43,644 nucleotides of DNA from NCBI GenBank assembly GCA_017410325.1, contig JAFQRA010000039.1, positions 1-43,644 on the forward strand, read 5' to 3'. The notes beneath the pieces were generated by a model that was not told the origin of the DNA, did no database searches, and saw only the letters and a program-made list of their open reading frames with translations. The DNA comes from Clostridia bacterium. Its GTDB lineage: Bacteria; Bacillota; Clostridia; Oscillospirales; Acutalibacteraceae. Both the position numbers and the translations under genes were made by a program. Shown here piece by piece: positions 34,497 through 42,463 of this stretch; the stretch's first letter is position 1, and each line of letters starts with the position of its first letter.

Positions 34497-34525
34497 ATAA
34501 TATCACAATAAAAGCTTATAATCAA
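34497..34525 (-). promoter_or_regulatory. Promoter of addBA
   Basis: On the minus strand TTGATT (34520-34525), a 17-base spacer and TATTAT (34497-34502), about 30-55 bases before the addB ATG. Confidence 0.65.
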
Positions 34526-34625
34526 TTCCCGATTCAGGTTTTACCATATTTTGAGGGATGATTTCGGGACTTCACCTGTGTTAAAATGGCAGAGAACTGT
34601 TTTTTCGACGAGAAAGGAAGGTAAT

Positions 34626-35582
34626 ATGCGACGAAGTATATGCGCCGTACTGTGTGCGGCGGTAATTTTAAGCTTTTGTACAATATTTGCTTCTGCAAAC
34701 GAAAGCTATCCGATGGCAGGCAGGGTTGCAACGGCCTCGGGAAACCTGAACGTGAGAAGCAAGGCAGGCGGAAGCATTGTTTCAAGCCTGCAGAAGGACA
34801 GCTACGTCAACCTGATTTCGCTTGACGGCGGATGGTACAAGGTTGAATATGCCGACGGAAAATACGGGTATTCTTCAGCCGACTTCATAAAGGCACTTCT
34901 CAGCAGCTACTCTGCAACCGTCAAAACGACCTCGGGCAGGCTGAACGTGAGAAGCAGTGCAGGCGGAACGGTAATCAATTCGCTTGCAAGCGGCACGAAG
35001 GTAACGGTTATTTCCACCTCCGGCGACTGGAGCAGAATTATATACCACGGTATACGCACGGGCTGGGTGAGCAGTAAATATCTCGTAAAGGGTACGCAAA
35101 GCAGCTACAAGGCAGTTTCGCTCACCGTACCCGATTACAAGCAGACCGACTCACGCTGGGCAAGCAAAAAAATCGGTTCAACCAAATACACCATCGGTCA
35201 GATAGGCTGTACCACAACGGCACTTGCAATGACCGAAAGCTACCGCACGGGCAAAACCGTTTACCCCGACACTATGGAAAGCCGGCTGAGCTATTCTTCA
35301 AGCGGCTCACTCTACTGGCCGGGAAACTATTCCGCAACAACCGATTTTTCAAATTATATGCAGACTATCTACAACCTGCTTGCGCAGGGCAAGCCCGTAA
35401 TCATCGGCGCAAAGAAGGCAAACGGCAGCCAGCACTGGGTAGTTGTTACGGGCTACACGGGTTCAAGCACACTTAAGCCCACGGCATTTAAAATCAACGA
35501 CCCGGGTACGTCATTACGCACAAACCTCGGACATTTCTTTACGGAATATCCGTATTTACACAAAATTGTTTGGTACAACTAA
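34626..35582 (+). CDS. Secreted SH3-domain C39-like peptidase
   Basis: A 318-residue protein from ATG 34626, which follows AAAGGAAGG. A signal peptide is present (about 1-24, ending near ASA). Two bacterial SH3 domains follow (about 30-90 and 97-160), each with the 'LNVRSxAGG' and 'WYKVEYADGKYGYSSADF' or 'WSRIIYHGIRTGWVSSKYL' pattern. The C-terminal domain is C39-like papain fold: the Cys in 'GQIGCTTTALAM', the His in 'QHWVVVTGY' and the Asn/Asp of 'INDPG'. It probably binds the cell wall through its SH3 domains and acts on peptides or wall cross-links. It lies divergent to addB and is a single gene. Confidence 0.88.
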   Translation: MRRSICAVLCAAVILSFCTIFASANESYPMAGRVATASGNLNVRSKAGGSIVSSLQKDSYVNLISLDGGWYKVEYADGKYGYSSADFIKALLSSYSATVKTTSGRLNVRSSAGGTVINSLASGTKVTVISTSGDWSRIIYHGIRTGWVSSKYLVKGTQSSYKAVSLTVPDYKQTDSRWASKKIGSTKYTIGQIGCTTTALAMTESYRTGKTVYPDTMESRLSYSSSGSLYWPGNYSATTDFSNYMQTIYNLLAQGKPVIIGAKKANGSQHWVVVTGYTGSSTLKPTAFKINDPGTSLRTNLGHFFTEYPYLHKIVWYN

Positions 35583-35607
35583 GAACTAAGTTTGCCCTTG
35601 CAGGCAA

Positions 35608-35717
35608 GTGAAGTTATCTTCGATAGTGAAGTTGTACTACTTACAGTGAAGTTTCGCCCACGGCGAAATAAGCAAACTTAACTTCACTACGCAATAACTT
35701 CACTGCAAAGCAAATTC
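35608..35717. repeat. Cluster of GTGAAGTT/AACTTCAC repeat units
   Basis: GTGAAGTT occurs at 35608, 35626 and 35646. The inverse AACTTCAC is at 35680 and 35696, and a degenerate AATTCAC follows near 35713. TTTCGCC...GGCGAAA lies in the middle, giving a folded palindromic block. The unit spacing varies (18-20 bases), so it is not a CRISPR array. Confidence 0.75.
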
Positions 35718-35730
35718 ACTTTAAATCTCA

Positions 35731-35770
35731 CAAAACAGCCACCCGGAAGCATAGCGCTTCAAGGTGGCTG
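35731..35770 (-). terminator. Terminator of the ClC gene
   Basis: CAGCCACC (35736-35743) pairs with GGTGGCTG (35763-35770), with an inner GAAGC/GCTTC stem. On the minus strand TTTTGTG follows. Confidence 0.8.
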
Positions 35771-35779
35771 TAAGTATTT

Positions 35780-36988
35780 TCACACTATCTGCTTATGATA
35801 AAGGCTGATTTTGCCCGAAACCGCTTTGGCAACGAGTGCGGCGGCAAAGAAAAAAACGAAGCCCTTTTCGCCGAAAAGCTCAACGCTCATAACTGCCGCT
35901 GCCAGCTTACAGTTTGTAACGCCGCTGAAAAATGCCGTCATACCCAGAGCGGCGCCAAAGCCGACCGGAAGTCCGATTATCGGCGACAAAACCGCACCGA
36001 GTGATGCGCCGATAAAAAATGACGGAACGATTTCGCCGCCTTTGTATCCTGCCGCAACCGTAATTACGGTAAAAAGCATTTTGAGCACAAACGCCTCGGG
36101 TCTTATATAGTATTCGTCAAAAATCCGCTCGATTACGGTCATACCGCCGCCGTTGTAATCGGTGCCGAAAACAAGAGTCAGCGCAACGAGTGCACAGCCG
36201 CCTACGGCGATTCTGACAAACGGGTTGGGGAACATCCTCTTAAAAAAATGCTCGCTGCCGTGAAGAAGGTTGCAAAAAACGAAGCTCGCAACACCGACCG
36301 CAGCCGCAATTACAAGCACACAGAACAAAACGCCCGCATCAAAATCGGGCACAAGCCCCATAACAAACCGCTCGGGCGCAACGCCAAGCGCAACGGAAAC
36401 AATGTGTGCAACGATACTTGAAGTAAAAGCCGGCAGAATTGAGCGAACGCTGAGGCGTCCGACAATTGCTACCTCTGTAGCAAATACACACGCACCCACG
36501 GGAGTACCGAAGACCGCGGAAAAAAGCCCTGCCATACCGCAGGCAGTCAGCACGCAACCGTCCACCCCTGAAAAACGCGAAACAATGCGTGCAATTGCGG
36601 CACCGAGCTGCAGTGCCGCGCCCTCTTTGCCTGCTGAGCCGCCGAAAAGATGAGTTATGCACGAGGCGGCAAAAATCACGGGCAGAAGCACGAGGGGAAC
36701 GCTTGCCTCTCCCCTTTCGCTTTCTAGCACTCTGTCCGTACCTATGCCCTCGGTTTTTGTTAATTTATAAATTCCTGCCGAAACAATACCGCCCAACGGC
36801 AGAAACCATATAAGAAAGCTATTGCTTTCCCTAAGGGTGGTGACAAAGCCTACGCTTTTGGCAAACGCCACACCTATAACGCCGCAAAGCAGACCGATCA
36901 TAACAGCAGATACAGCCCAAACCAGGGCAACCGACACCCGTTTGAGCAACGTATCAATTATCTTTTTGTTAAAGAAAGCAGTTTTCAT
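35780..36988 (-). CDS. ClC family chloride channel/antiporter
   Basis: A 402-residue membrane protein. ATG 36988 follows GGGGGAG. ATG 37009 has no such site. About ten to eleven hydrophobic segments are seen. The family loop 'LFGGSAGKEGAALQLGAAIA' corresponds to the GKEGP motif, with Ala in place of Pro. 'CGMAGLFSAVFGTPVGACVFATEVA' and 'GYKGGEIVPSFFIGASLGAV' correspond to the second and third ion-binding loops. It lacks the CBS domains of longer forms. It exchanges or conducts chloride or another small anion (possibly fluoride); selectivity is not clear from sequence. Confidence 0.92.
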   Translation of the reverse strand: MKTAFFNKKIIDTLLKRVSVALVWAVSAVMIGLLCGVIGVAFAKSVGFVTTLRESNSFLIWFLPLGGIVSAGIYKLTKTEGIGTDRVLESERGEASVPLVLLPVIFAASCITHLFGGSAGKEGAALQLGAAIARIVSRFSGVDGCVLTACGMAGLFSAVFGTPVGACVFATEVAIVGRLSVRSILPAFTSSIVAHIVSVALGVAPERFVMGLVPDFDAGVLFCVLVIAAAVGVASFVFCNLLHGSEHFFKRMFPNPFVRIAVGGCALVALTLVFGTDYNGGGMTVIERIFDEYYIRPEAFVLKMLFTVITVAAGYKGGEIVPSFFIGASLGAVLSPIIGLPVGFGAALGMTAFFSGVTNCKLAAAVMSVELFGEKGFVFFFAAALVAKAVSGKISLYHKQIV

Positions 36989-37026
36989 TTTCTCCCCCGA
37001 CTGCAACATAAATCCAAACGACCGTT

Positions 37027-37055
37027 ATTTTATATCAAACCGCAGTTCAAGTCAA
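37027..37055 (-). promoter_or_regulatory. Promoter of the ClC gene
   Basis: On the minus strand TTGACT (37050-37055), a 17-base spacer and TAAAAT (37027-37032). The -35 is six bases from the 24-bp repeat. Confidence 0.65.
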
Positions 37056-37060
37056 TAGCC

Positions 37061-37084
37061 ATATCGTTCATTCTCAATTGACAC
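37061..37084 (+). repeat. 24-bp inverted repeat, left copy
   Basis: A perfect reverse-complement match to 40268-40291. It begins ATATCGTTCATTC and ends TTGACAC, so it carries a -35-like TTGACA (37078-37083). It lies between the divergent promoters of the ClC gene and the YeiH-family pseudogene. Confidence 0.9.
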
Positions 37085-37091
37085 TGTAGGT

Positions 37092-37120
37092 TTGACTTTA
37101 TTGTATTTCGGGTGTATAAT
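37092..37120 (+). promoter_or_regulatory. Promoter of the YeiH-family pseudogene
   Basis: TTGACT (37092-37097), a 17-base spacer and TATAAT (37115-37120). A second set, TTGACA (37078-37083) with TTGTAT (37101-37106), starts inside the 24-bp repeat. Confidence 0.7.
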
Positions 37121-37157
37121 TATCAGAGAATTTTTAGTTAACGGGGTTTAATGATTT

Positions 37158-38181
37158 ATGAGAATTCTCAAGGCTATTCCGGGCATAGCTTTGTCGGTCG
37201 GTGTGGCACCGATTGCCTGCTGGCTTGAAAGTCTTTTTCCTGTTCATCTGATAGGCTCTGCGATTATCGTAATGTTTATCGGGATGATAATAAACCATTT
37301 CCTCAAGGGCACCGAGTTTTTTGGGGTCTTAAATTTACGTCAAAGAAGATACTCAAATTTGCCATTATACTTCTCGGTTTGTCGCTGGATATCATGACAA
37401 TTCTCTTCGTCGGCAGAATGTCACTGACGGTTATGTTATTCACCCTGCTCACTTACTTTGGCGGCGGTTATTTTATCGGCAGGGCATTGAGTCTTAACCG
37501 GAAGCTCTCCAACCTCATTTCGGCAGGTACGGGTATCTGCGGTGGCTCTGCAATTGCTGCAATCGCCCCGACTATTGATGCTGTCGATAACGATGTTGCC
37601 TACGCAATGTCAGCAACCTTCCTGTTCGATATGGCTATGATTGTGCTCTTCCCGATTATGGGCAGGTCGCTTGGTATGAGTGACGAGTCTTTCGGAGTCT
37701 GGGAGGTACTGCGGTAAACGATACATCTTCCGTCGTTGCCACGGGCTATGCGTTTTCCGAGGGTGCAGGTGATTTTGCTACAATGGTAAAGTTGACAAGA
37801 ACGCTCGCAATTATCCCAACGGTAATAACCTTTGCGTTTGTTCAACTCAACCTCAAGTGCAAGGAGGTGCTTGCCAACAATGCCGACTCAGGCAACCTAA
37901 AGGCACATTTCAGCATCGCAAAAATATTCCCGTGGTTTATCCTTGGCTTTCTTGCAATGTCCGTTGTCGCAATCCTTTTCCCGATTTCTGCGAAAATCGT
38001 TTCGAGTACGAAATCCGTAAGCAAATTCCTTATGGTCTGCGCTCTGTCTGCAATCGGACTGAAAACATCCTTCTCGGGTTTGAAAAAATCGGGTGCATGA
38101 CCGATGATACACGGCTTTATCATTTCTGCACTTGTCGTTATAGTTGCCCTCGCTGTCGAGTGCGCAATGGGTAATGTGTAA
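37158..38181 (+). pseudogene. Decayed YeiH/UPF0324-family transporter gene
   Basis: Three reading-frame pieces together give a full-length YeiH-family (putative sulfate exporter) protein of about 340 residues. Piece one (from 37158) has 'IPGIALSVGVAPIACWLES'. A missing base near 37320-37326 (TTTTTTGGGG) shifts the frame, and piece two continues as 'GLKFTSKKILKFAIILLGLS' and 'ISAGTGICGGSAIAAIAPTI'. A second missing base near 37703 leads to 'GTAVNDTSSVVATGYAFSEG' and 'AGDFATMVKLTRTLAIIP'. An in-frame TGA at 38098 interrupts 'LKKSGA' from 'PMIHGFIISALVV', and the normal stop is 38179. Two frameshifts plus a stop indicate real decay rather than one sequencing error. Its promoter is still good. 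Confidence 0.88.
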
Positions 38182-38196
38182 TAAATGGTGATAATA

Positions 38197-39378
38197 ATGA
38201 ACGGTACACTTTTTTATATAATAGTTGCTCTGCTGACGGTGTTCAGAACGCTGTTCGGCTTTGATACAAATATTGCTTACGATAAGCTGCCGATTGATTT
38301 TACGGTGGAAAGCGTCAGCGACGTTTACGTGCCGAGTGATGAAAACGCAAATGTCAGCGAGTACCCGACAATTATAAAGCTTTGCCACCAGGAGAACGAG
38401 GCAGACAACGGCAAGCTGTTTGTTGCCTTTGAAAAATGGGGCGATACCTATCCCGTATTTGAAAGCACGGATGACGGCGCAAGCTGGCATTATGTTACTA
38501 CCGTAAAAGACAACCTCAACGAGGGCTACTGGAACGAGTGGATGCCCTTCCTCTACGAACTGCCTGCGGATATGGGCGAGTTTGAAAAGGGCACGATTAT
38601 CCTTGCCGCAACCTCAATTTACGGCGAGGGTGTTACCGACAGCACGATTACGCTCTATTCAAGCACGGACCTTTGCAGGTCGTTCAACGCCTTCTGCAAC
38701 GTTGATAAGGCAGGGGGCACGGATTGGGGCGTGTGGGAGCCGTATTTCATCTATGAGGAGGAAACGGGCAGGCTTTTCTGCTTCTATTCCGATGATTCAG
38801 ACCCGGAGCATTCTCAGAAGCTTGTGTATAAATACACAACCGACCTTGTAAACTGGAGCGAAAAGAAAGAGTGCGTTGCCTGCGACGACGCGAATCTGCG
38901 CCCCGGTATGGTAACCGTTACAAAAATGGGTAACGGCGAATACTTTATGGCGTATGAGATGTTCAATCTGCCGGGTGTCACCGTCTATTACAAAACGAGC
39001 ACCTCGCTTGACGATTGGGGCGATGTTTCCGATTACGGCAAGCCGATTTCCGCCACGGGTAAACGTTTGGGTTCATCACCCTATGTTGCGTGGACTCCCG
39101 CAGGCGGTGAGTGCGGCACGCTTGTTGTTGTCGGCCACCACATGGCCAAGGGTAAAAGCCCTACGGGTACGGATATGTTTTTAAGCTTCGATTACGGCAA
39201 AACCTTCGTCCCTGTCGATAACCCGTTGCCGTATACGCACGACCCTTATGAGCGCTGCGGCTACAGCCCTGCACTCTTCTTCTCCGAGGACGGCACAACA
39301 CTTTATTACGCCAACAATCCGCCGTGCTATGCTTCAACCTATAAGATATCTGTGGCAAAAATAAAAATAGGTGAATAA
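38197..39378 (+). CDS. Sialidase-fold (BNR-type) glycoside hydrolase-like protein
   Basis: About 393 residues. ATG 38197 has a weak GGTG site, and an in-frame ATG at 38185 is possible. A short hydrophobic N-terminus (LFYIIVALLTVFRTLFG) acts as signal or anchor. The rest is a six-bladed propeller with BNR-like 'STDDGASWHYV' and 'SFDYGKTFVPV' repeats. 'WGVWEPYFIYEEETGRLFCFYSDD', 'NLRPGMVTVTKMGNGEYFMAYEM' and 'GSSPYVAWTP' are like GH93/exo-sialidase-type proteins, but I do not see a clear set of the sialidase Arg triad. It probably acts outside the membrane on glycans. It lies directly after the YeiH pseudogene and inside the pair of 24-bp repeats. Confidence 0.65.
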   Translation: MNGTLFYIIVALLTVFRTLFGFDTNIAYDKLPIDFTVESVSDVYVPSDENANVSEYPTIIKLCHQENEADNGKLFVAFEKWGDTYPVFESTDDGASWHYVTTVKDNLNEGYWNEWMPFLYELPADMGEFEKGTIILAATSIYGEGVTDSTITLYSSTDLCRSFNAFCNVDKAGGTDWGVWEPYFIYEEETGRLFCFYSDDSDPEHSQKLVYKYTTDLVNWSEKKECVACDDANLRPGMVTVTKMGNGEYFMAYEMFNLPGVTVYYKTSTSLDDWGDVSDYGKPISATGKRLGSSPYVAWTPAGGECGTLVVVGHHMAKGKSPTGTDMFLSFDYGKTFVPVDNPLPYTHDPYERCGYSPALFFSEDGTTLYYANNPPCYASTYKISVAKIKIGE

Positions 39379-39384
39379 AAGCAA

Positions 39385-39420
39385 AAAAGACAAGGTTCTC
39401 CCTGAAGCTTGTCTTTTATT
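39385..39420. terminator. Bidirectional terminator between sialidase-like gene and SDR
   Basis: AAAAGACAAG (39385-39394) pairs with CTTGTCTTTT (39408-39417), with A-rich and T-rich flanks on both sides. It serves the two convergent genes. Confidence 0.85.
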
Positions 39421-39429
39421 GTTATTATA

Positions 39430-40224
39430 TTATCTTGCGTAAAGCATACCTATAATTCTGTTTCGTATTCCGCAGGGGAAACCCTTGCAAAGCGTGCTTA
39501 AAAACTTGTAGCTTGCGCCGATTGCGTATATCGGCTTGACTTTGTTTTTTAGGGCGATTTTTGCTATGTATGCGCCTGCGGCTTCGGGCTTCATTCCCTT
39601 TTGCTCGTCCTTTTCCATACCCGAAACGCTTCTTGCAATTCTGCCGCCGTATACGTCGTCGCCGAGCATCGTTTTCTTGCGTGCCTGCGTGAATTGGGTG
39701 CAGATATCGCCGGGCTGAACAGCGGCTACGGTAATTCCGAAGGGTCTCACCTCGTTATCGAGTGCGCAGGTGTAGCTTTCGGTTGCCGCCTTTGTTGCGG
39801 AGTAAAACGTCTGGAAAGGAATGTGGGCAACCGCCGCTACGGAGCTTGTGTTGACTATTCTGCCGCCGCCGTTTTTTCGCATTACGGGTATCACCGCACG
39901 GTTTACGTTAACCGTACCGAAAAAGTTTACGTCAAACTGTGCCTTTGCATCCTCAAGGCTTGTGAATTCAACTGCACCCGAAATGCCGAAGCCTGCGCAG
40001 TTTACGGCAATATCTATCCTGCCTTGCTCGTTGATTATTCTTTCAACGGCCGCGTTTACCTCGTCTTCTTTCGTAACGTCTGCCGTGATGTGTGTCACAC
40101 CCTCAAGCGGAATGTCCCTGCGGCTTATTTCGTAAACGGTACAGCCCGCATCACGAAGGCTCTGCGCCGTGCAACGCCCTATGCCCGAGCTTCCGCCCGT
40201 GACTAAAGCAACCTTGTTTTTCAT
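39430..40224 (-). CDS. Short-chain dehydrogenase/reductase
   Basis: A 264-residue classical SDR from ATG 40224, or three codons longer from GTG 40233. 'VALVTGGSSGIGRCTAQSL' is the TGxxxGxG cofactor motif, 'NCAGFG' the NNAG-type motif, and 'NTSSVAAVAHIPFQTFYSATKAATESY' holds the catalytic Ser, Tyr and Lys (YSATK). 'VAAVQPGDICTQF' follows. Arg-Arg after the second strand (ISRRD) favours NADP. The C-terminal part is long and basic. The substrate is unknown; members of this kind reduce ketones, steroids or lipids. It has a good promoter starting in the second 24-bp repeat. Confidence 0.9.
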   Translation of the reverse strand: MKNKVALVTGGSSGIGRCTAQSLRDAGCTVYEISRRDIPLEGVTHITADVTKEDEVNAAVERIINEQGRIDIAVNCAGFGISGAVEFTSLEDAKAQFDVNFFGTVNVNRAVIPVMRKNGGGRIVNTSSVAAVAHIPFQTFYSATKAATESYTCALDNEVRPFGITVAAVQPGDICTQFTQARKKTMLGDDVYGGRIARSVSGMEKDEQKGMKPEAAGAYIAKIALKNKVKPIYAIGASYKFLSTLCKGFPCGIRNRIIGMLYAR

Positions 40225-40245
40225 TTCAATCACCGTCCGGGTTCT

Positions 40246-40274
40246 ATTGTACAGAAAAATAATCTTTGTGTCAA
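40246..40274 (-). promoter_or_regulatory. Promoter of the SDR gene
   Basis: On the minus strand TTGACA (40269-40274), a 17-base spacer and TACAAT (40246-40251). The -35 box is the end of the 24-bp repeat. Confidence 0.75.
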
Positions 40275-40291
40275 TTGAGAATGAACGATAT
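40268..40291 (-). repeat. 24-bp inverted repeat, right copy
   Basis: A perfect reverse complement of 37061-37084, 3.2 kb away. It lies between the SDR promoter and the TIR-island promoter. Matching stops at both edges. Confidence 0.9.
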
Positions 40292-40305
40292 ACAATAGGT
40301 GTTCT

Positions 40306-40354
40306 TTCAATATTTATAATATTGAAATTGCTTGGCGTTTTATGGTATTATAAT
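40306..40354 (+). promoter_or_regulatory. Promoter and palindromic operator of the TIR operon
   Basis: TTGAAA (40322-40327) with an 18-base spacer to TATTAT (40346-40351), overlapped by TATAAT (40349-40354). A perfect 9-bp palindrome TTCAATATT-TAT-AATATTGAA (40306-40326) overlaps the -35, so it is a candidate operator. Confidence 0.55.
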
Positions 40355-40400
40355 AAAAATAATAAATGCGTTTTAAGTTAACGAGGAAGGATAATGTATT

Positions 40401-41015
40401 TTGGAAAAGATTTTTCTTATATCACAAAGTGAAGTTCAAAAAGGCCATATTGAACAAGCATTAAACCTTGATAGAATTTCTTATGATGATACTTATCACT
40501 TGAGTTTAAATACTTGCCTTTCTTATTTTGATAAAAACAATCAAATTTATATAATGGCTTTGGATGAAACAAAAACTACTGTTTTAGGATATATAAACTT
40601 TAGCCCTATAACGGAAGAAATGTACCAAAAGATTAAAAGCGGTCAAACAATTGATACTGTAATAGAGTCATCAGATATAGTTAGATATGTTGATGATGTT
40701 GATTGCTGGGGGTATATGTCTTCCATTGTCGTGCACCCTGACCACCGAAATCGGGGAATTGCAAAACAAATGTTGATGCTATTACAAAAGCAAATCTGTG
40801 AACTTGCTATGTACCATAATATATTTTTTAACTCTATTGTTGCCGATGCGGTCAGTGATTTGGGTGAGTATATATTAACCGAAATAGGATATGAGAAGAT
40901 AAAAACGTCGAATCACGATACAAAGATAATGGAACTGAATCTGTTTAATGAAAATACAGTGGAAACAGAATACAACAAAGAAATGATTGCTATATATAAA
41001 AGGAGAGGAAAGTAA
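40401..41015 (+). CDS. GNAT family N-acetyltransferase
   Basis: A 204-residue protein that starts at TTG 40401, with GAGGAAGG (40383-40390) upstream. A nearby ATG at 40394 is out of frame and gives only 12 codons. The GNAT core is intact: 'VLGYINFSPIT', 'GYMSSIVVHPDHRNRGIAKQMLMLL' with the acetyl-CoA loop R-N-R-G-I-A (116-121), and 'YILTEIGYEKIK'. AT content is far above that of the chromosome genes before it. It is directly joined to the TIR gene (stop and next start adjacent), so the two are co-translated. A partner enzyme or antidote-like modifier of the TIR protein is possible. The GNAT part is clearly similar to the C-terminal half of the TIR protein. Confidence 0.85.
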   Translation: MEKIFLISQSEVQKGHIEQALNLDRISYDDTYHLSLNTCLSYFDKNNQIYIMALDETKTTVLGYINFSPITEEMYQKIKSGQTIDTVIESSDIVRYVDDVDCWGYMSSIVVHPDHRNRGIAKQMLMLLQKQICELAMYHNIFFNSIVADAVSDLGEYILTEIGYEKIKTSNHDTKIMELNLFNENTVETEYNKEMIAIYKRRGK

Positions 41016-42086
41016 ATGCTTTTTAAATATGATTTATTTATTTCGTATGCTACCGAAAATAAAAATATTGCGGATTACATTGTAGAAAAAATAGAGAAAA
41101 GAGGCTACAAATGTTTTATTGCCCCCAGAGATATCAGGACAGGTTCTGAATATGCAACTGAAATCATTTCAGGAATAAGCAATTCGACAGCTGTACTTCT
41201 TGTTTTTTCAAGTAAATCAGACAAATCTCATTATGTATTAAGAGAGATTAATTCTGCGGTTTCCAGAAATAAACCTATTATTCCTTTAAGAATAGAAGAC
41301 TTCTTACCTTCGGAGGCTATGGAATTCTATTTAGGACCAACACATTGGTTAGATGCTTTTCCTGAAGTGTTAGATGTACATTTGGATAAAGTAGTTAATA
41401 TTTTTTCGGGAATGCACAGTACTGTTCAAGAGGTAAAAGAAGATGTAATTAGAGTTGTTGGACCGGAATTAATGAGCATTTCTGAAATCAGTAAAATTGG
41501 CTTAAGTGATACCGATTTAACAATGAAAGAAATAGAGATAGATTATTTATGTATTCCTTCAGACAGATATGAAATGAATGATGAAATTGAAGGTACTTTT
41601 GATGATTGGAAAAATTCTGTGCAAGAGTATGAAGTAGATACTTCTGTTGTTTTAGTTAAAAACGATGATGTTATCGGTTATTGTGATATGTATCCTGTAA
41701 CAACTGAAGCATATGAAGAACTTGTATCCGGGAAAGTGATTATTAGAGATTCAATGATAGGATTATTTTGCTTGGGTGGAACATTTGATGTGTATATTTC
41801 TATGATAGGGATTATCCCTCAGGAAGCTACTCAAAGTAATTATCTGAAAATTTTTGATTGGGTATTCAAACACTTGCAAGAATGGAAACAATCGGATATA
41901 AGTGTAAACAGAATAGGAATTTCCGTGTATTCTGATATATTGGAAAAATTTGTAAAGATGTTTGGGTTTGAATATAAATGTCTCAATCCTGCAAAAGGCA
42001 AGGTTTATGAAACATCTATAGAAAAATTAAAACTCAATACACAGATTCAAAAGCGATATCCTATGTTTGTAAATGAAGGTGAGTAA
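41016..42086 (+). CDS. TIR-domain protein with degenerate C-terminal GNAT domain
   Basis: A 356-residue protein starting right after the GNAT stop, with AGGAGAGG upstream. Residues 1-about 130 are a TIR domain: 'YDLFISYATENKNIADYIVEKIEKRGYKCFIAPRDIRTG', then 'AVLLVFSSKSDKSHYVLREINSAV' with candidate catalytic E77, and 'KPIIPLRIEDF'. Residues about 170-340 match the preceding GNAT ('DDVIGYCDMYPVTTEAYEELVSG' against 'TTVLGYINFSPITEEMYQKIKSG'), but the acetyl-CoA loop has become 'IPQEATQSNYLKIF', so this copy is likely a non-catalytic sensor. TIR enzymes of bacteria cut NAD+ or make cyclic ADP-ribose signals, often for anti-phage defence. I infer the same here. Confidence 0.85.
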   Translation: MLFKYDLFISYATENKNIADYIVEKIEKRGYKCFIAPRDIRTGSEYATEIISGISNSTAVLLVFSSKSDKSHYVLREINSAVSRNKPIIPLRIEDFLPSEAMEFYLGPTHWLDAFPEVLDVHLDKVVNIFSGMHSTVQEVKEDVIRVVGPELMSISEISKIGLSDTDLTMKEIEIDYLCIPSDRYEMNDEIEGTFDDWKNSVQEYEVDTSVVLVKNDDVIGYCDMYPVTTEAYEELVSGKVIIRDSMIGLFCLGGTFDVYISMIGIIPQEATQSNYLKIFDWVFKHLQEWKQSDISVNRIGISVYSDILEKFVKMFGFEYKCLNPAKGKVYETSIEKLKLNTQIQKRYPMFVNEGE

Positions 42087-42087
42087 C

Positions 42088-42462
42088 ATGTCGAGAAAAA
42101 CTATTTTCTTATCTCATTCAAGCAAGGATATTGACAAAGTAAGAAAGATAAGAGACATCTTGGAATATGAACCTCTTTTATTTCATATGAAGTGTTTAGA
42201 TGATGATAACGAAACTCTTGAAGATTTTATAAAAAGGGAAATAGACGCCCGTAATATATTTGTGTACTACAAAAGCAAAAATTCAGAGTCTTCAATTTGG
42301 GTGCAAAAAGAGTTGGCCTATATAAAAGAGTCCTCAAATAAACGCTTGTATGAAATTGACATTGAAAAACCTTTAAGTGAAACATTGGTCGATTTCTTGC
42401 ACACATTAGCAAACATAATAAAAAAAGAACAAAATATTTATCTCGTGTTTTCATGCAGATAG
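42088..42462 (+). CDS. TIR-domain protein, N-terminal part of a probable tandem-TIR gene
   Basis: A 125-residue ORF from ATG 42088, one base after the TIR-GNAT stop, with AGGTGAG in front. It is a TIR domain: 'IFLSHSSKDIDKVRKIRDIL', a loop with Asp/Glu, and 'NIFVYYKSKNSESSIWVQKELAYI' with candidate catalytic E75. After the domain the frame continues with 'IYLVFSC', the first strand of a second TIR domain, and stops four residues later at 42460. The next ORF, in frame +1, carries on with the rest of that domain. A frameshift near 42457-42461 therefore splits one gene of about 260 residues. See the next entry. Confidence 0.72.
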   Translation: MSRKTIFLSHSSKDIDKVRKIRDILEYEPLLFHMKCLDDDNETLEDFIKREIDARNIFVYYKSKNSESSIWVQKELAYIKESSNKRLYEIDIEKPLSETLVDFLHTLANIIKKEQNIYLVFSCR

Positions 42463-42463
42463 A

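Noticed and set aside
35608-35717. Possible CRISPR array from repeated GTGAAGTT
   Set aside because: Units are 8 bases with short irregular spacing and both orientations; no 25-40 base repeats and no cas genes.
37053-40298. CAATAG at 37053-37058 and 40293-40298 as a target-site duplication around the 24-bp repeats
   Set aside because: Offset from the repeats differs (2 and 1 bases), and the left copy overlaps the -35 box of the ClC promoter, so a chance match is likelier.
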